Assembly: GCF_024105735.1 (NCBI RefSeq)
Contig: NZ_JAAAML010000001.1
Location: 310,001 to 374,000 of the forward strand
Length of the DNA: 64,000 nucleotides
Reading direction: 5' to 3'
Source of the DNA: Parahoeflea alexandrii
GTDB lineage: Bacteria > Pseudomonadota > Alphaproteobacteria > Rhizobiales > Rhizobiaceae
Part shown: positions 17,656 through 27,111 of the stretch, piece by piece
Numbering within the stretch: position 1 is the first letter of the stretch
Layout: every line of letters starts with the position of its first letter
Position numbers and translations under genes: made by a program
The notes under the pieces: model-generated
Databases searched by the model: none
Told to the model about the DNA's origin: nothing
Seen by the model: only the letters and a program-made list of their open reading frames with translations

Positions 17656-19257
17656 CTACCGCCGAAGCTTGAGACCAAGCCCGATGCGGGTTGTTTCCTC
17701 ATCGGTCGCGCCGGGTTCCTCGGTCCGCTCGTAACTGGCGTCGGCTTCCAGATCGAGATAGCGGTTGACGCTCCAGGTCAGGCCGACCGATGCGCCGTAG
17801 CTGCGCTGGTTGGAGCGGCCGCTTCCGCTGTCGTAGTCGCGATAGCTCGCGGTTGCGCCGAGCCTTGCGACCACGTCGCTGCGGATCTGCTGGGTCAGGG
17901 TCGAATCAAGCTCATAGACGATGGCGCCCGATTGTCCGGCAATGGTGGCCGATTCAAGTGTGGTGGCCAGCCCGAAATTGACGTCGGTTCCGCGTGCCGG
18001 GGACCAGTTGAGCTCCCCGTTCGCACTCAAGCCGGAGATATCCGCCAGATTGTTGTCGTCCAGGGTGCGGAAGACATAGCCGGCGGCAAATTCGCCCGAA
18101 AGCTTCTCGCCAAGGTCGACTTCTGCCCCGGCGCGGACGGCATAGGTGTTGGAAGAGCGTTCGGCGCCGGTTGAATCGACGCGCTGGTCGTACTTCTCCC
18201 GGCCGATCGATGCCTCCAGAAATGGCACCAGTGCCGGCGACAGTTCATAGCCGATGCGGCCGGTCAGATTTGCCCCGAGCGTATCGCGGTCGTCGGCGGA
18301 AATGCTGGTGCCGTCCGGCAGCGTGGCGTTTCCGTACATCCTGCGGGTGACTTCGAGCCCCGTGGTTCCGCGCAGAAGCCCAAGGTTCTTCTGAAGGCCA
18401 ATGCTGGCCCGCAATTCATGAATGCCGGACTGGGTGGACGCGCCTGATATGGCGTTGGGGTCTGTGCGGCTTTCCTGAGAATAGCTGTATCCTGCGCCGA
18501 GGCGTGCCGTGATGTCGTTGACAAGATCGAGATCGAGCCGCGCGTTGATGTCGGCGCTCGGGGATTCGGTGCCGGTCCCGGAAATGTTTTCCTGCCAGGT
18601 TCCGGTTCCGTCGATGCTCAATTGATGACGCGACCAGTCGGATTGAAGGGTTCCGGACAGGCTGGTCTGGCTGTAGGTGCGGCTTGTTTTCGAGGTTCCG
18701 AAACGCACGGCTTCGCGGATGATGCGCTGGTCGAGCGTTGGGCGCAGGGTCAGAGTTCCGATGGCAAATCCCGGCAATTCGGCTGCATCCGACGAGGAAT
18801 CCAGTGGCAGGCCGTCGATGGTGCCCACACGTTCGTTCTGGCGGGCAAGGCTGGCAGCATAATCCTGATCGGCCTGGCTGAGACCCGTCGGAGAGCCGAT
18901 GGATCCGGTCAGATCTTCCGCCGATGCATTTGCGTCAAACCCGCCCGCGCCGGTCGGCCGTGCGCTGGTTGCGCCCAGGCTCCCCGCATCGCCGACCCCG
19001 GATGATGATATGGCGCCCGTCGGGCGGGCCGCAGGGAGGGCTCCGTAAAGCGTCGAGGCCGCACTGGCCGTACCTGTGACGCTGCTGCCGGTGGTGCCGC
19101 GTAACTGATAGGGTGATTCCGAGGCACTTTGATTTCCAAGTGTCTGCGATGCGGCCGGAGCGAGTGCCGACAGGACACAGATTGCCGACACGCTGATCCG
19201 AAAGCCGTTGCGACCAACCGCCAGTCGTGTTTGTGCCGTCTTGATGCGGTTGCGCAT
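17656..19257 (-). CDS. Outer-membrane beta-barrel protein
   Basis: A 533-residue exported protein: signal peptide (ISVSAICVLSALAPAASQ), a low-complexity Ser/Gly/Ala/Thr stretch to about 150, then a long series of alternating-polarity strands. The strands often end in S-Y or T-Y-x-x (YSQTSLSGTLQSDWSRHQLSIDG, ARLGAGYSYSQES, YAVRAGAEVDLGEKLSGEFAAGYVF), typical of the BBP2_2/DUF560-like outer membrane barrels of alphaproteobacteria. It ends in GLGLKLRR without the usual aromatic. Start at 19257 fits the signal peptide. Many rhizobial relatives sit beside polysaccharide genes, and galU and kdsD flank it here. Function unknown. Confidence 0.75.
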   Translation of the reverse strand: MRNRIKTAQTRLAVGRNGFRISVSAICVLSALAPAASQTLGNQSASESPYQLRGTTGSSVTGTASAASTLYGALPAARPTGAISSSGVGDAGSLGATSARPTGAGGFDANASAEDLTGSIGSPTGLSQADQDYAASLARQNERVGTIDGLPLDSSSDAAELPGFAIGTLTLRPTLDQRIIREAVRFGTSKTSRTYSQTSLSGTLQSDWSRHQLSIDGTGTWQENISGTGTESPSADINARLDLDLVNDITARLGAGYSYSQESRTDPNAISGASTQSGIHELRASIGLQKNLGLLRGTTGLEVTRRMYGNATLPDGTSISADDRDTLGANLTGRIGYELSPALVPFLEASIGREKYDQRVDSTGAERSSNTYAVRAGAEVDLGEKLSGEFAAGYVFRTLDDNNLADISGLSANGELNWSPARGTDVNFGLATTLESATIAGQSGAIVYELDSTLTQQIRSDVVARLGATASYRDYDSGSGRSNQRSYGASVGLTWSVNRYLDLEADASYERTEEPGATDEETTRIGLGLKLRR

Positions 19258-19394
19258 GCGTGTCGGGTTCCGGACTTGTCCAAATCTTGTCAAAGCGTAA
19301 ACACTTGTGGTTAACGCAAGGTTTCGATCGGCAGCTTTGCTGATCACTGATGTGGTTGATGGACACGCAAGCGGGTAAGGGGTATTCGGGCCAG

Positions 19395-20390
19395 ATGAAG
19401 AAGATCCTGCCAGACTTTACGAACACCGAGATCCTGGCCTCGGCCGTTCGCACCATCCAGACCGAGAAAGCCGGGCTCGAGGCGCTTGCTGTTTCGCTCG
19501 ACAACGGATTGGCTGAAGCTTTCGCCCGGGCGGTCGAAACCCTTGGAGTGATCTCCGGACGGGTCATCGTGACCGGCGTCGGCAAGAGCGGCCATATCGG
19601 TGCGAAGATCGCGGCGACAATGGCTTCCACCGGTACGCCGGCGCATTTCGTCCACCCCGCGGAAGCCAATCACGGCGACCTGGGCATGATTGCCAAGGAC
19701 GATGCAATCATTGTGTTGTCCTGGTCAGGTGAAAGTGCCGAGTTGAAGGGCATTCTGGCCTATTCGCGCCGCTTTGGAATTCCGCTCATCGCCTTTACGG
19801 CGGGCGCGGATTCCGCGCTCGGGCGGGAGGCGGACATCGTGCTGCTGCTGCCGCGCGAGCAGGAGGCCTGTCCGCACGGGCTTGCGCCCACAACCTCGAC
19901 ACTCATGCAACTGGCGCTTGGCGATGCGCTTGCGGTTGCCCTGCTCGAAGCCAAGGGATTTACCGCGGGCGATTTTCACACGTTCCATCCGGGCGGGAAA
20001 CTCGGTGCGACGCTGGCGCATGTGGCCGATGTGATGCACACCGGCGATTCGGTTCCGCTGGTTCCCTCGGGAACACCGGCTCCAGAGGCGATTATGACGC
20101 TGTCACAGCGCAAGTTCGGCTGTGTCGGGGTAACCGGGCCGGACGGACGCCTTATCGGCATCGTCACGGACGGCGATGTGGCCCGCAATCTGGGCCGCAA
20201 CCTGGTCGATCAGCCGATTGATGCGATCATGACGAGCCAGCCCAAGACGATCGCGCCGACCGCGCTGGCCAGCACCGCGATGGCGATTCTAAACAAGAAT
20301 TCGATTGGCGCGTTGATGGTGACCGACCAGAACCTGTCACCGATCGGCATCGTCCATTTCCACGATCTGTTGAGGATCGGCGTCGCCTGA
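19395..20390 (+). CDS. kdsD: D-arabinose 5-phosphate isomerase, KpsF/GutQ family
   Basis: A protein of about 331 residues converting ribulose 5-phosphate to arabinose 5-phosphate, the first step toward KDO of lipopolysaccharide. A SIS domain (GRVIVTGVGKSGHIGAKIAATMASTGTPA, EANHGDLGMI, LSWSGESAEL) is followed by LAPTTSTLMQLALGDALAVAL and the conserved FHPGGKLG. Two CBS domains follow (VMHTGDSVPL..., IMTSQPKTI...). ATG 19395 gives the usual family length; in-frame ATGs at 19359 and 19350 would add residues unlike relatives. It is divergent from the outer-membrane gene. Confidence 0.88.
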   Translation: MKKILPDFTNTEILASAVRTIQTEKAGLEALAVSLDNGLAEAFARAVETLGVISGRVIVTGVGKSGHIGAKIAATMASTGTPAHFVHPAEANHGDLGMIAKDDAIIVLSWSGESAELKGILAYSRRFGIPLIAFTAGADSALGREADIVLLLPREQEACPHGLAPTTSTLMQLALGDALAVALLEAKGFTAGDFHTFHPGGKLGATLAHVADVMHTGDSVPLVPSGTPAPEAIMTLSQRKFGCVGVTGPDGRLIGIVTDGDVARNLGRNLVDQPIDAIMTSQPKTIAPTALASTAMAILNKNSIGALMVTDQNLSPIGIVHFHDLLRIGVA

Positions 20391-20846
20391 TCAGGCCCGT
20401 TCGACAGTAAGCCCACCGGCCTGAGCCGTGGTGATGCGGACCCGCGTGCCGGCCGGCAAGTCGGGGCCCTGAACGATCCAGGTCGTGTCATCGAGCCGGA
20501 TCCGACCCTTGCCTTCGGAAATCGGGTCTTCCAGTGTTGCGGTGCGGCCTACCAGCCCTTCGACGCGGCGGTTGAGCATGGGCTGATCGCTTTCCGCGCT
20601 GGAAGCGGAGATGCGGCGGCCGATCATGGCGAAAGCGAGGGCGAGGGCGGCAAAGACGACCAGCTGGACCTGCCACCCCCAGAAAGCGGTGCCCCAGAGC
20701 GGGAACGACAGGACGCCGACCACCATGGCCGCCAGTCCGACCCAGAGCAGGAAGACACCGGGGATCAGGATCTCGAGGCCGAGAAAGACCAGTCCGATGA
20801 TCCACCAGCTCCACGGACCGAGCTCGGCGACGATGCTAGCGATCAT
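20391..20846 (-). CDS. NfeD-family membrane protein
   Basis: A 151-residue inner-membrane protein of the short NfeD type: helices at about 12-30, 33-52 and 58-77, then a C-terminal OB-fold domain ([46 protein letters not shown]). NfeD proteins partner SPFH proteins. Its ATG overlaps the stop of the upstream SPFH gene by 4 bp (ATGA), supporting a fixed complex for membrane quality control or microdomain organisation. The stop abuts the convergent kdsD stop. Confidence 0.9.
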   Translation of the reverse strand: MIASIVAELGPWSWWIIGLVFLGLEILIPGVFLLWVGLAAMVVGVLSFPLWGTAFWGWQVQLVVFAALALAFAMIGRRISASSAESDQPMLNRRVEGLVGRTATLEDPISEGKGRIRLDDTTWIVQGPDLPAGTRVRITTAQAGGLTVERA

Positions 20847-21874
20847 GTTTCCTGGTCTCCCTGCGGAGCGGCAGGATATCCGGGTGTTGTCGTCGGGCGC
20901 GGCTGGCGTGGCGGCTGGCCGGGCGTGCGCCTTGCAACCGGCGTGGCGCCATCGCCGCCATCCTTGCCGAACACTTCCTGCGCGATCGCGCCGATCCCGC
21001 CCAGAGAGCCGATCAGCGAGGAAGCTTCCAGCGGCATCAGGATCACCTTCTGGTTGGGTGCCGATGCAATCTGGCCCAGCGCTTCGGTGTATTTCTGCGC
21101 GATGAAATAGTTGATTGCGGTGATATCGCCCTCGGCAATGGCGGTCGACAGCATCTGCGTCGCCTTGGCTTCGGCTTCCGCCAGGCGTTCGCGGGCCTCG
21201 GCATCCCGGAATGCTGCGTCGCGCCGGCCTTCCGCCTCGAGAATGGCGGATTGCTTGGCGCCTTCGGCACGCAGGATCTGCGCGTTTCGCGAGCCTTCGG
21301 CTTCAAGCACATCGGCGCGCTTCTCGCGCTCGGCCTTCATCTGCCGGCCCATGGCCTCGACCAGATCGAGCGGAGGCGCAATATCCTTGATCTCGACGCG
21401 TGTGATCTTGATGCCCCAGGGCGCGGCGGCCTGGTCGACGACGCGCAGCAAGCGGTCATTGATGGCGTCGCGGTTGGACAAAAGCTCATCAAGATCCATG
21501 GAGCCCATCACCGAGCGGATGTTGGTCATGGTCAGGTTGAGCAGCGCCTGTTCGAGATCCGAAACCTGGTAGGCTGCTTCCGCCGCGTTGAGCACCTGGT
21601 AGAAGGACACGGCATCGGCGGACACGGAGGCGTTGTCGCGGGTGATGACTTCCTGGGTGGGAATGTCGAGCACCTGCTCCATGATGTTGATCTTGCGGCC
21701 GATGCGGTCGACGAAGGGAACGATGATGTTCAGGCCCGGCGTCAGCGTCCTTGTGTAGCGCCCGAAACGTTCGACGGTGAAGGCAAAGCCCTGCGGTACG
21801 GTCTTGATTCCTGAAAACAGAACCAGGATCGCAATGACAACGACGACGATGACCGTGATGTCCAGTCCCAACAT
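20843..21874 (-). CDS. SPFH/Band 7 (stomatin/QmcA-like) membrane protein
   Basis: A 343-residue protein: one N-terminal membrane helix ([18 protein letters not shown]), an SPFH domain ([42 protein letters not shown]..., [18 protein letters not shown]) and a Glu/Ala-rich coiled coil (about 180-245). A PQ/Pro-rich tail ends the chain. The pattern matches QmcA/YbbK-type proteins, which oligomerise in the membrane and associate with NfeD and FtsH-type systems. It is co-translated with the NfeD gene; function in this organism is inferred from the family. Confidence 0.9.
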   Translation of the reverse strand: MLGLDITVIVVVVIAILVLFSGIKTVPQGFAFTVERFGRYTRTLTPGLNIIVPFVDRIGRKINIMEQVLDIPTQEVITRDNASVSADAVSFYQVLNAAEAAYQVSDLEQALLNLTMTNIRSVMGSMDLDELLSNRDAINDRLLRVVDQAAAPWGIKITRVEIKDIAPPLDLVEAMGRQMKAEREKRADVLEAEGSRNAQILRAEGAKQSAILEAEGRRDAAFRDAEARERLAEAEAKATQMLSTAIAEGDITAINYFIAQKYTEALGQIASAPNQKVILMPLEASSLIGSLGGIGAIAQEVFGKDGGDGATPVARRTPGQPPRQPRPTTTPGYPAAPQGDQET

Positions 21875-22029
21875 GCCCGTAGACCTCCTCTGCCCTGATC
21901 CGGCGTGGCGGTTGCTGCAGCCACGCCAAAACAGGTAGTGGGTCTTGTCAAAGCTTGCAATCTTCCAGGGCGATTATATTGCCTGCCGGTTTGCGCGTCG
22001 GAACCGTGGCAGCCGGCAGGCACCCGGCT

Positions 22030-23076
22030 TCAGACCCAGCCCTGAAGCTCCCGGCGGACGATGGTTTCGAGCACCTGCATGCCGCCATCGCTGTCGTTGA
22101 GACATGGGATGTGGGTGAACTGCTCGCCGCCGTTCTCGTGGAAGATCTCGCCTGCTTCGCCGGCGATTTCCTCAAGCGTTTCAAGACAATCGGAAACGAA
22201 GCCAGGGTTGATCACGGCAATGCGCTTGACGCCGTCCTTGGCGAGCTTCTCGACGGTCTTGTCGGTGTAGGGCTGCAGCCATTCTTCCGGTCCGAAGCGG
22301 GACTGGAAGGTGGGCATCAGCTTCTCCTTGGACCAGCCCAGCCGTTCACGCACCAGCCGCGCCGTCTTCAGGCACTGGCAGTGATAGGGGTCACCCTTGA
22401 GGAAGTAGGACTGCGGAATTCCGTGGAACGAGGCCAGCACGATTTCCGGTTCCCAGTCGAGCCCAGCGAGATGGGTCTCGATCGACTGGGCGATCGCCTC
22501 GATATAGGCGGGATCGTCGTGATAGGGCGGCACGGTCCTGAGCGCCGGCTGCCAGCGCATGTCCATCATGGCCTGGAACGCCTTGTCGTTGACCGTCGCC
22601 GTAGTTGCCGCTGCATATTGCGGATAGAGCGGGAACAAAACAATGCGGTCGCAGCCGGCATCCTTGAGCGCGTTGAGCTTGTCCGGGATGGAAGGCTGGC
22701 CGTAACGCATCGCCCAGTCGACCATGACCGAAGGATGGGAGGCAAGGACGGCGCCGAGCTTGTCGGACTGGTTGCGGGTGTAGGTTCTCAGATAGCTCTC
22801 ATCGAGATCCTTGTTCCAGATCTCCTCGTAGGCCTTGCCGACGCGGCCCGGGCGGGTGTTGAGAACAATGCCGAACAGGATCGGGTACCAGAGGAAGCGC
22901 GACCATTCGATCACCCGCCTGTCGGTGAGGAATTCCTTGAGATAACGGCGCATCGAGGTGAAGTCGGTGCCATCGGGCGTGCCGAGGTTGACGATGAGAA
23001 CGCCAATCTTCTGGATTTTTACCGGCGGGTGTTGCGCCGGCAGCTCGCCAATGGCCCGGCTGGTCTCGTCGGACAT
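22030..23076 (-). CDS. hemH: Ferrochelatase
   Basis: A 348-residue enzyme inserting ferrous iron into protoporphyrin IX in the last step of heme synthesis. Motifs: IGVLIVNLGTPD at the start, FPLYPQYAAATTATVND, the iron-site histidine in LASFHGIPQSYF, GDPYHCQCLKTA, FQSRFGPEEWLQPYTD and VINPGFVSDCLETLEEI. ATG 23076 matches family length; an earlier in-frame start would add 32 atypical residues. It is monocistronic, separated from the next minus-strand gene upstream by a terminator. Confidence 0.95.
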   Translation of the reverse strand: MSDETSRAIGELPAQHPPVKIQKIGVLIVNLGTPDGTDFTSMRRYLKEFLTDRRVIEWSRFLWYPILFGIVLNTRPGRVGKAYEEIWNKDLDESYLRTYTRNQSDKLGAVLASHPSVMVDWAMRYGQPSIPDKLNALKDAGCDRIVLFPLYPQYAAATTATVNDKAFQAMMDMRWQPALRTVPPYHDDPAYIEAIAQSIETHLAGLDWEPEIVLASFHGIPQSYFLKGDPYHCQCLKTARLVRERLGWSKEKLMPTFQSRFGPEEWLQPYTDKTVEKLAKDGVKRIAVINPGFVSDCLETLEEIAGEAGEIFHENGGEQFTHIPCLNDSDGGMQVLETIVRRELQGWV

Positions 23077-23204
23077 AATCGCATGAGTGTTCAAGGTCGC
23101 GTCCAATTCTCTGTTTTCTCGGCAGTGCACAATCGTTGGGACGGAACATAGCGATGGAAGCCGACAAATCAATCATCGGGCAGGCGTATATTGAACTTTG
23201 AGCA

Positions 23205-23234
23205 TATAAAAAGGGCCCGGAGATCCGGGCCCTT
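23205..23234 (-). terminator. Intrinsic terminator of the nucleotidase gene
   Basis: On the minus strand a perfect 10-bp stem AAGGGCCCGG / CCGGGCCCTT (23234-23211, loop ATCT) runs into TTTTTATATG, 23 bp after the stop of the 5'-nucleotidase gene. Confidence 0.88.
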
Positions 23235-23256
23235 GTTGTTCGGTCGGGAAAAAAGC

Positions 23257-25200
23257 CTACTCGGCCGGGATCGACAGGGTCTCGCCAACCACCAGATCCT
23301 TGGCCGTGGCCGAAGGATTGGCTTCGGCGATCTTGGTCCACATGGTGGCGTCGCCGTAATAGGTTCTCGCGAGATCCCACAATGTGTCGCCGGCGGCGAT
23401 GACATGCTGCTTGCCGGGCATTGCGGCGGTTTCAGCGGCCGTTTCCTCGCTCGGCGCGGCTTCTTCGGAAATCATCGGCGCCGAAGTGGTCAGATCCTTG
23501 AAACCGGGCAGGGGCTCGGGCATCGTAACTGCTTCAGCCGCAGGAGCAGCTTCCGCGGCTGCGGGCGCGGCTTCTTCCATCGGCTTTTCCGCAGCAGCCA
23601 TCACACGGCCTTCGGTGAATGGCGTGTAAGGATTGTTCTTGGCCAGATAATCGGCAACCACCTGCTCAAGGCCCGGGCCGTAGTCATAGGCGTTCATGCC
23701 GCCGGACTTGAACACTGCGTAACCGTCACCACCACCACGCATGTAGTTGTTGGTTGCCACCATGTAGACGGCTTCCGGGTCGATCGGCGCGAAACCATCG
23801 CCCTGCTTGACCTCGACCGAGGTGATGCGCGAACCGGGTTCGGCGGTCTTGTCGAAGCTGTAGCGAAGGCCTGCGACCTGGGGAAAGCGGCCGGCGCCTT
23901 CCTCGACCTGGCCGACGCCGTTTTCGAGTGCCGCGACCACGTCGGAGCCCTTGAGCTCGAAGGTCGCCAAGGTGTTCTGGAAGGGCAGCACGGTGAGCAC
24001 TTCACCCATGGTGATCTCGCCGGTGTCGATCGATGCACGCAGGCCGCCGCCGTTCTGGATGGCAATGGTCACGCCCTGATCGCCAACGCGGTCGAGCATG
24101 GCGTCGGTGACGAGGTTGCCCATTTCGCATTCGCCGGCGCGGCAGGTATCGCGGCTTCCGTCGATATCCGCGGTGGACGCGGAAACCACCTTGGTCTTGA
24201 GTTCTTCGATCGGGGCGCCGAGCTCGCTGACGCGTGCCGCGAAAGCCTCGTCGGGGGTGACGCTGGCATCGAGCAGGTGCGGATCGCCTTCGGCGGTGAC
24301 GACCTTGCCGGTGTCATCGAAGGTCACTTTCATTTCGCCGAGATACTTGGAATAGGCGTAGGCCTGGACGATCGGTACGGCGACGCCCGAGGGATTGTTG
24401 ACCATTGTCGGGTAGGGGCCGGCAGCGCCGTCGTCGGTGTTGGACAGAAGCGTGTGGCTGTGACCGCCGACGATGACATCGATCCCGTCGACCTGTGCCG
24501 CGATTTGCTGATCCTTGGGGAGGCCCACATGGGACACCAGCACGATCTTGTTGATGCCCTCTTCCTCGATCTGAGCAACGGCGCCCTTCAGGTAGTCGAT
24601 TTCATCGAGGATGAGAACCGAGGGGCCGGGAGAGGAAGTTTCAACGGTGTCCGCAGCAAGCACGGAGAGCAGCGCGATCTTCTCGCCGCCGATTTCCTTG
24701 ATGATGTAGGGCTTGATGCGGTCACCGAGCACCGAATTGGCGCCGCTGATGGTGTTGCCGGAGATGACCGGGAACTCGACCATGTCGATGAAATCGCGCA
24801 GGCCTTCGGGGCCATCGTCGAACTCATGGTTGCCGACGGCCATGGCGTCAAAGCCGATGCCGTTCATGAATTCTGCCGCGGCCTTGCCCTTGTAGGTCGA
24901 GTAGAACAGCGAGCCCTGGAACTGGTCACCGGCATCAAGCACCAGCACATTGGCGCCCTCGCCGGTCAATGCGTCGCGGCGTTCGTCGATCTTGGTCTTG
25001 ACGCGGGCGATGCCGCCAAAGCACTTGCCTTCCGTCTCGTCCTCGGAGGAGCAGGTCGAATCGAACCTGTTGATCGACTCGATGCGTGAGTGCAGATCGT
25101 TGATGTGCAGGATGTTGAGCGTGTAATCGGCAAATGCCACGCCTGAACACAACCCGAGGGCCGAGACCGACAACAACGCGTGCTTGATGAATCTGTTCAT
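23257..25200 (-). CDS. Periplasmic 5'-nucleotidase (UshA-like) with C-terminal LysM
   Basis: A 647-residue exported enzyme: signal peptide (FIKHALLSVSALGLCSGVAFA), metallophosphoesterase domain (ILHINDLHSRIE, LDAGDQFQGS, GNHEFDDG, VSHVGL, GGHSHT) and the 5'-nucleotidase C-terminal domain (NLVTDAML, IQNGGGLRAS, LPFQNTL, NNYMRGGGDGY). A Glu/Ala/Pro-rich linker of about 70 residues leads to one LysM repeat (HVIAAGDTLWDLARTYYGD...). It should hydrolyse extracellular nucleotides; LysM would tether it to peptidoglycan, which ordinary UshA lacks. ATG 25200 has AGGGAG upstream. Single gene with its own terminator. Confidence 0.92.
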   Translation of the reverse strand: MNRFIKHALLSVSALGLCSGVAFADYTLNILHINDLHSRIESINRFDSTCSSEDETEGKCFGGIARVKTKIDERRDALTGEGANVLVLDAGDQFQGSLFYSTYKGKAAAEFMNGIGFDAMAVGNHEFDDGPEGLRDFIDMVEFPVISGNTISGANSVLGDRIKPYIIKEIGGEKIALLSVLAADTVETSSPGPSVLILDEIDYLKGAVAQIEEEGINKIVLVSHVGLPKDQQIAAQVDGIDVIVGGHSHTLLSNTDDGAAGPYPTMVNNPSGVAVPIVQAYAYSKYLGEMKVTFDDTGKVVTAEGDPHLLDASVTPDEAFAARVSELGAPIEELKTKVVSASTADIDGSRDTCRAGECEMGNLVTDAMLDRVGDQGVTIAIQNGGGLRASIDTGEITMGEVLTVLPFQNTLATFELKGSDVVAALENGVGQVEEGAGRFPQVAGLRYSFDKTAEPGSRITSVEVKQGDGFAPIDPEAVYMVATNNYMRGGGDGYAVFKSGGMNAYDYGPGLEQVVADYLAKNNPYTPFTEGRVMAAAEKPMEEAAPAAAEAAPAAEAVTMPEPLPGFKDLTTSAPMISEEAAPSEETAAETAAMPGKQHVIAAGDTLWDLARTYYGDATMWTKIAEANPSATAKDLVVGETLSIPAE

Positions 25201-25340
25201 TGAGAACTCCCTGTTTCGCAGCTCAAGGCGTGCCAGAATACCGTCTTCGCGGCTACCCACGGCAGGCTTGAAGTGATGGTTTCACTATCGGCTTGGAACT
25301 TCAAGTACCCGATGCTGCCGTGCGGAAGATTTGGCTGGAT

Positions 25341-26594
25341 TCAGGCCGAGTAGTCGCGTTCGTCGGCAATCACCTTGCCGTCGTTTGGCAGACTTGACGG
25401 GGCCACGATTTCCACTGTGCCGCGCAGCTTGGCGATGGCTGTCAGGGTCTTCGCGATCTTGTCCGCAGCAGGAGCGGCGCCGGTTGCGGGCTCCACCAGC
25501 AGGGTCATCACGTCAGCATCGTCCGCGCGGCTGACCACGAGGCGGGCGCGGGAGATTTCGGGATGTGCCTTGAGGATTTCGGCCACCTGCTTGGGATCGA
25601 CGAACATGCCCCTGACCTTGGTGCGCTGGTCGGCGCGGCCCATCCAGCCCTGAATGCGCTGGCCGGTGCGGCCGCAGGGCGAGACCCCTGGCAAGATTGC
25701 CGAGAGGTCACCGGTGCCGAAGCGGACCAGCGGATAACCTGGGTTGAGGGTGGTGACAACGAGTTCGCCGACCTCGCCCTCGGGCACGGGATCACCGGTA
25801 CCAGGCCGGACGATTTCCACGATCATGTCCTCATTGACGATCATGCCGGGATGCGGCGCGCCATTGGCGTCCGCGCTCTCATAGGCGATCACGCCGAGGT
25901 CGGCGGTCGCATAGCTCTGCAGCACTGAAACGCCTCGGTCGCTGTAATACTGGCGCAGCGACGGAAACAATGCCCCGCCGGACACCAGTGCGCGCCGGAT
26001 GGACGACAGATCGCTGCCGAGTTCATCGGCTTTCTCGAGAATGGTCTTGAGATAATCCGGGGTTCCGGTGAAGCCCGACGGCTTGAGCCGGACAGCGGCG
26101 TCAACCTGGGCTTCGGTGTTTCCGATGCCTGCGGGAAACACGAGGCAACCCAATGCCCGCGCACCTTCGTCAAGAATGAAACCACCGGGCGTCATGTGAT
26201 AGGCGAGGCTGTTATGTACCAGGTCACCCGAACGAAACCCGGCTGCAAACAAGGCGCGGGCAGAGGCCCAAGGGTCGACACCAAGGCCCTGGGGTTCCCA
26301 GACCGGGCCGGGAGACATGAACACGCGGTTGCCCTTGAGCGCATCGGGATCGGCAAGACCGCCAAAGGGGGGATTGGCTTCCTGCATCTGCATCAGGTCG
26401 GGCTTGCGCAGGACCGGAAGCCTTGCCAGTGCGGCGCGATCGACCAGGCTTTCGGGATCGGGGTTGCCGAGCCATGAGGCAAGCGCCGGAAGCCGCTTGA
26501 GACTGCCGGTCAGCAGCTTCCTCAGCCCATCGAAGGTTTCCTGTTCACGGGCGTCCGGCGCGCGCGTTTCGCGATCATCGAAATGGCTGGTCAT
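25341..26594 (-). CDS. AMP-binding protein of the phenylacetate-CoA-ligase-like family, altered P-loop
   Basis: A 417-residue adenylate-forming enzyme related to PaaK. Visible are FTGTPDYLKTILEKA, RRALVSGGALFPSLRQYY, SYATADLGVIAYES, GEVGELVVTTLNPGYPLVRFGTGDLS, RIQGWMGRADQRTKVRGMFV and a final NDGKVIADERDY. Where PaaK has a Ser/Thr/Gly-rich P-loop, this protein reads MSPGPVWEPQG. No paa catabolic genes are near. It may activate an aromatic or other acid with a modified phosphate grip. It lies 19 bp after the Omp10-like gene on the same strand, possibly co-transcribed. Confidence 0.75.
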   Translation of the reverse strand: MTSHFDDRETRAPDAREQETFDGLRKLLTGSLKRLPALASWLGNPDPESLVDRAALARLPVLRKPDLMQMQEANPPFGGLADPDALKGNRVFMSPGPVWEPQGLGVDPWASARALFAAGFRSGDLVHNSLAYHMTPGGFILDEGARALGCLVFPAGIGNTEAQVDAAVRLKPSGFTGTPDYLKTILEKADELGSDLSSIRRALVSGGALFPSLRQYYSDRGVSVLQSYATADLGVIAYESADANGAPHPGMIVNEDMIVEIVRPGTGDPVPEGEVGELVVTTLNPGYPLVRFGTGDLSAILPGVSPCGRTGQRIQGWMGRADQRTKVRGMFVDPKQVAEILKAHPEISRARLVVSRADDADVMTLLVEPATGAAPAADKIAKTLTAIAKLRGTVEIVAPSSLPNDGKVIADERDYSA

Positions 26595-26613
26595 GAAAAA
26601 GGCCTGTGCTTGC

Positions 26614-26976
26614 TTAGACGCGTCGTACCAGTGTGAACTGGGCTCCTGTCGAAGAGGTGCAGTTGAGCTGCGACTGCGAGGCGAGGGCGCAATTGACCCG
26701 CGACGTTGTCTGACGCAGGAGCGAGGTCAATTCGATCTCCACGATCTGGTCCGACACGTAGCGGTAGGAACCTTCCGCGAGCAGCGAATTGGTGTCGGTC
26801 GTGCGGGTCTCGAAGCGGCCATTGTAGAAGCTCGAGATGATGCCGTTGGGATCGGTCCACTGGCCGTCGATACCCTGGGGCTGAACCGCCACGGGACGCG
26901 GCGAATAGGTGGCCGACTGGCAGGCGGCAAGCAGCCCGGCAAGGGCGCCCACGACGATGATGCGATGCAGGTTCAT
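26614..26976 (-). CDS. Omp10-like outer-membrane lipoprotein
   Basis: A 120-residue lipoprotein with a type-II signal (RIIVVGALAGLLAAC, Cys19 acylated). The mature domain closely follows Brucella Omp10 in wording: GIDGQWTDPNGIISSFYNGRFETRTTDTNSLLAEGSYRY, then VEIELTSLLRQTTSRVNCALASQSQLNCTSS. It is an outer-membrane lipoprotein of unclear biochemical role. ATG 26976 gives the lipobox at normal distance, preceded by GAGGGGAA. The adenylating enzyme gene follows 19 bp later. Confidence 0.88.
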   Translation of the reverse strand: MNLHRIIVVGALAGLLAACQSATYSPRPVAVQPQGIDGQWTDPNGIISSFYNGRFETRTTDTNSLLAEGSYRYVSDQIVEIELTSLLRQTTSRVNCALASQSQLNCTSSTGAQFTLVRRV

Positions 26977-27064
26977 GATCCGGTGTTCCCCTCGAGCCGT
27001 CATCAATATGATTCCATCTATGAAAGAATGCAGCGCCGGCGTGTTGAAAGCAAGGCAGCAACTT

Positions 27065-27086
27065 GCCGGCCGGACTTGCGGCCGGC
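27065..27086 (-). terminator. GC-rich hairpin after homospermidine synthase
   Basis: An 8-bp stem GCCGGCCG / CGGCCGGC with a 6-nt loop lies 26 bp beyond the hss stop on the minus strand. No T-run follows, so termination there would be weak or Rho-dependent. Confidence 0.4.
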
Positions 27087-27111
27087 CGGAACAGCTGGGA
27101 TTAGAGTGGTG

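Noticed and set aside
23191-25089. A 632-codon open frame antisense to the nucleotidase
   Set aside because: Shadow of the real gene; Gly/Val/Asp-rich with no motif, while the minus strand shows all nucleotidase signatures.
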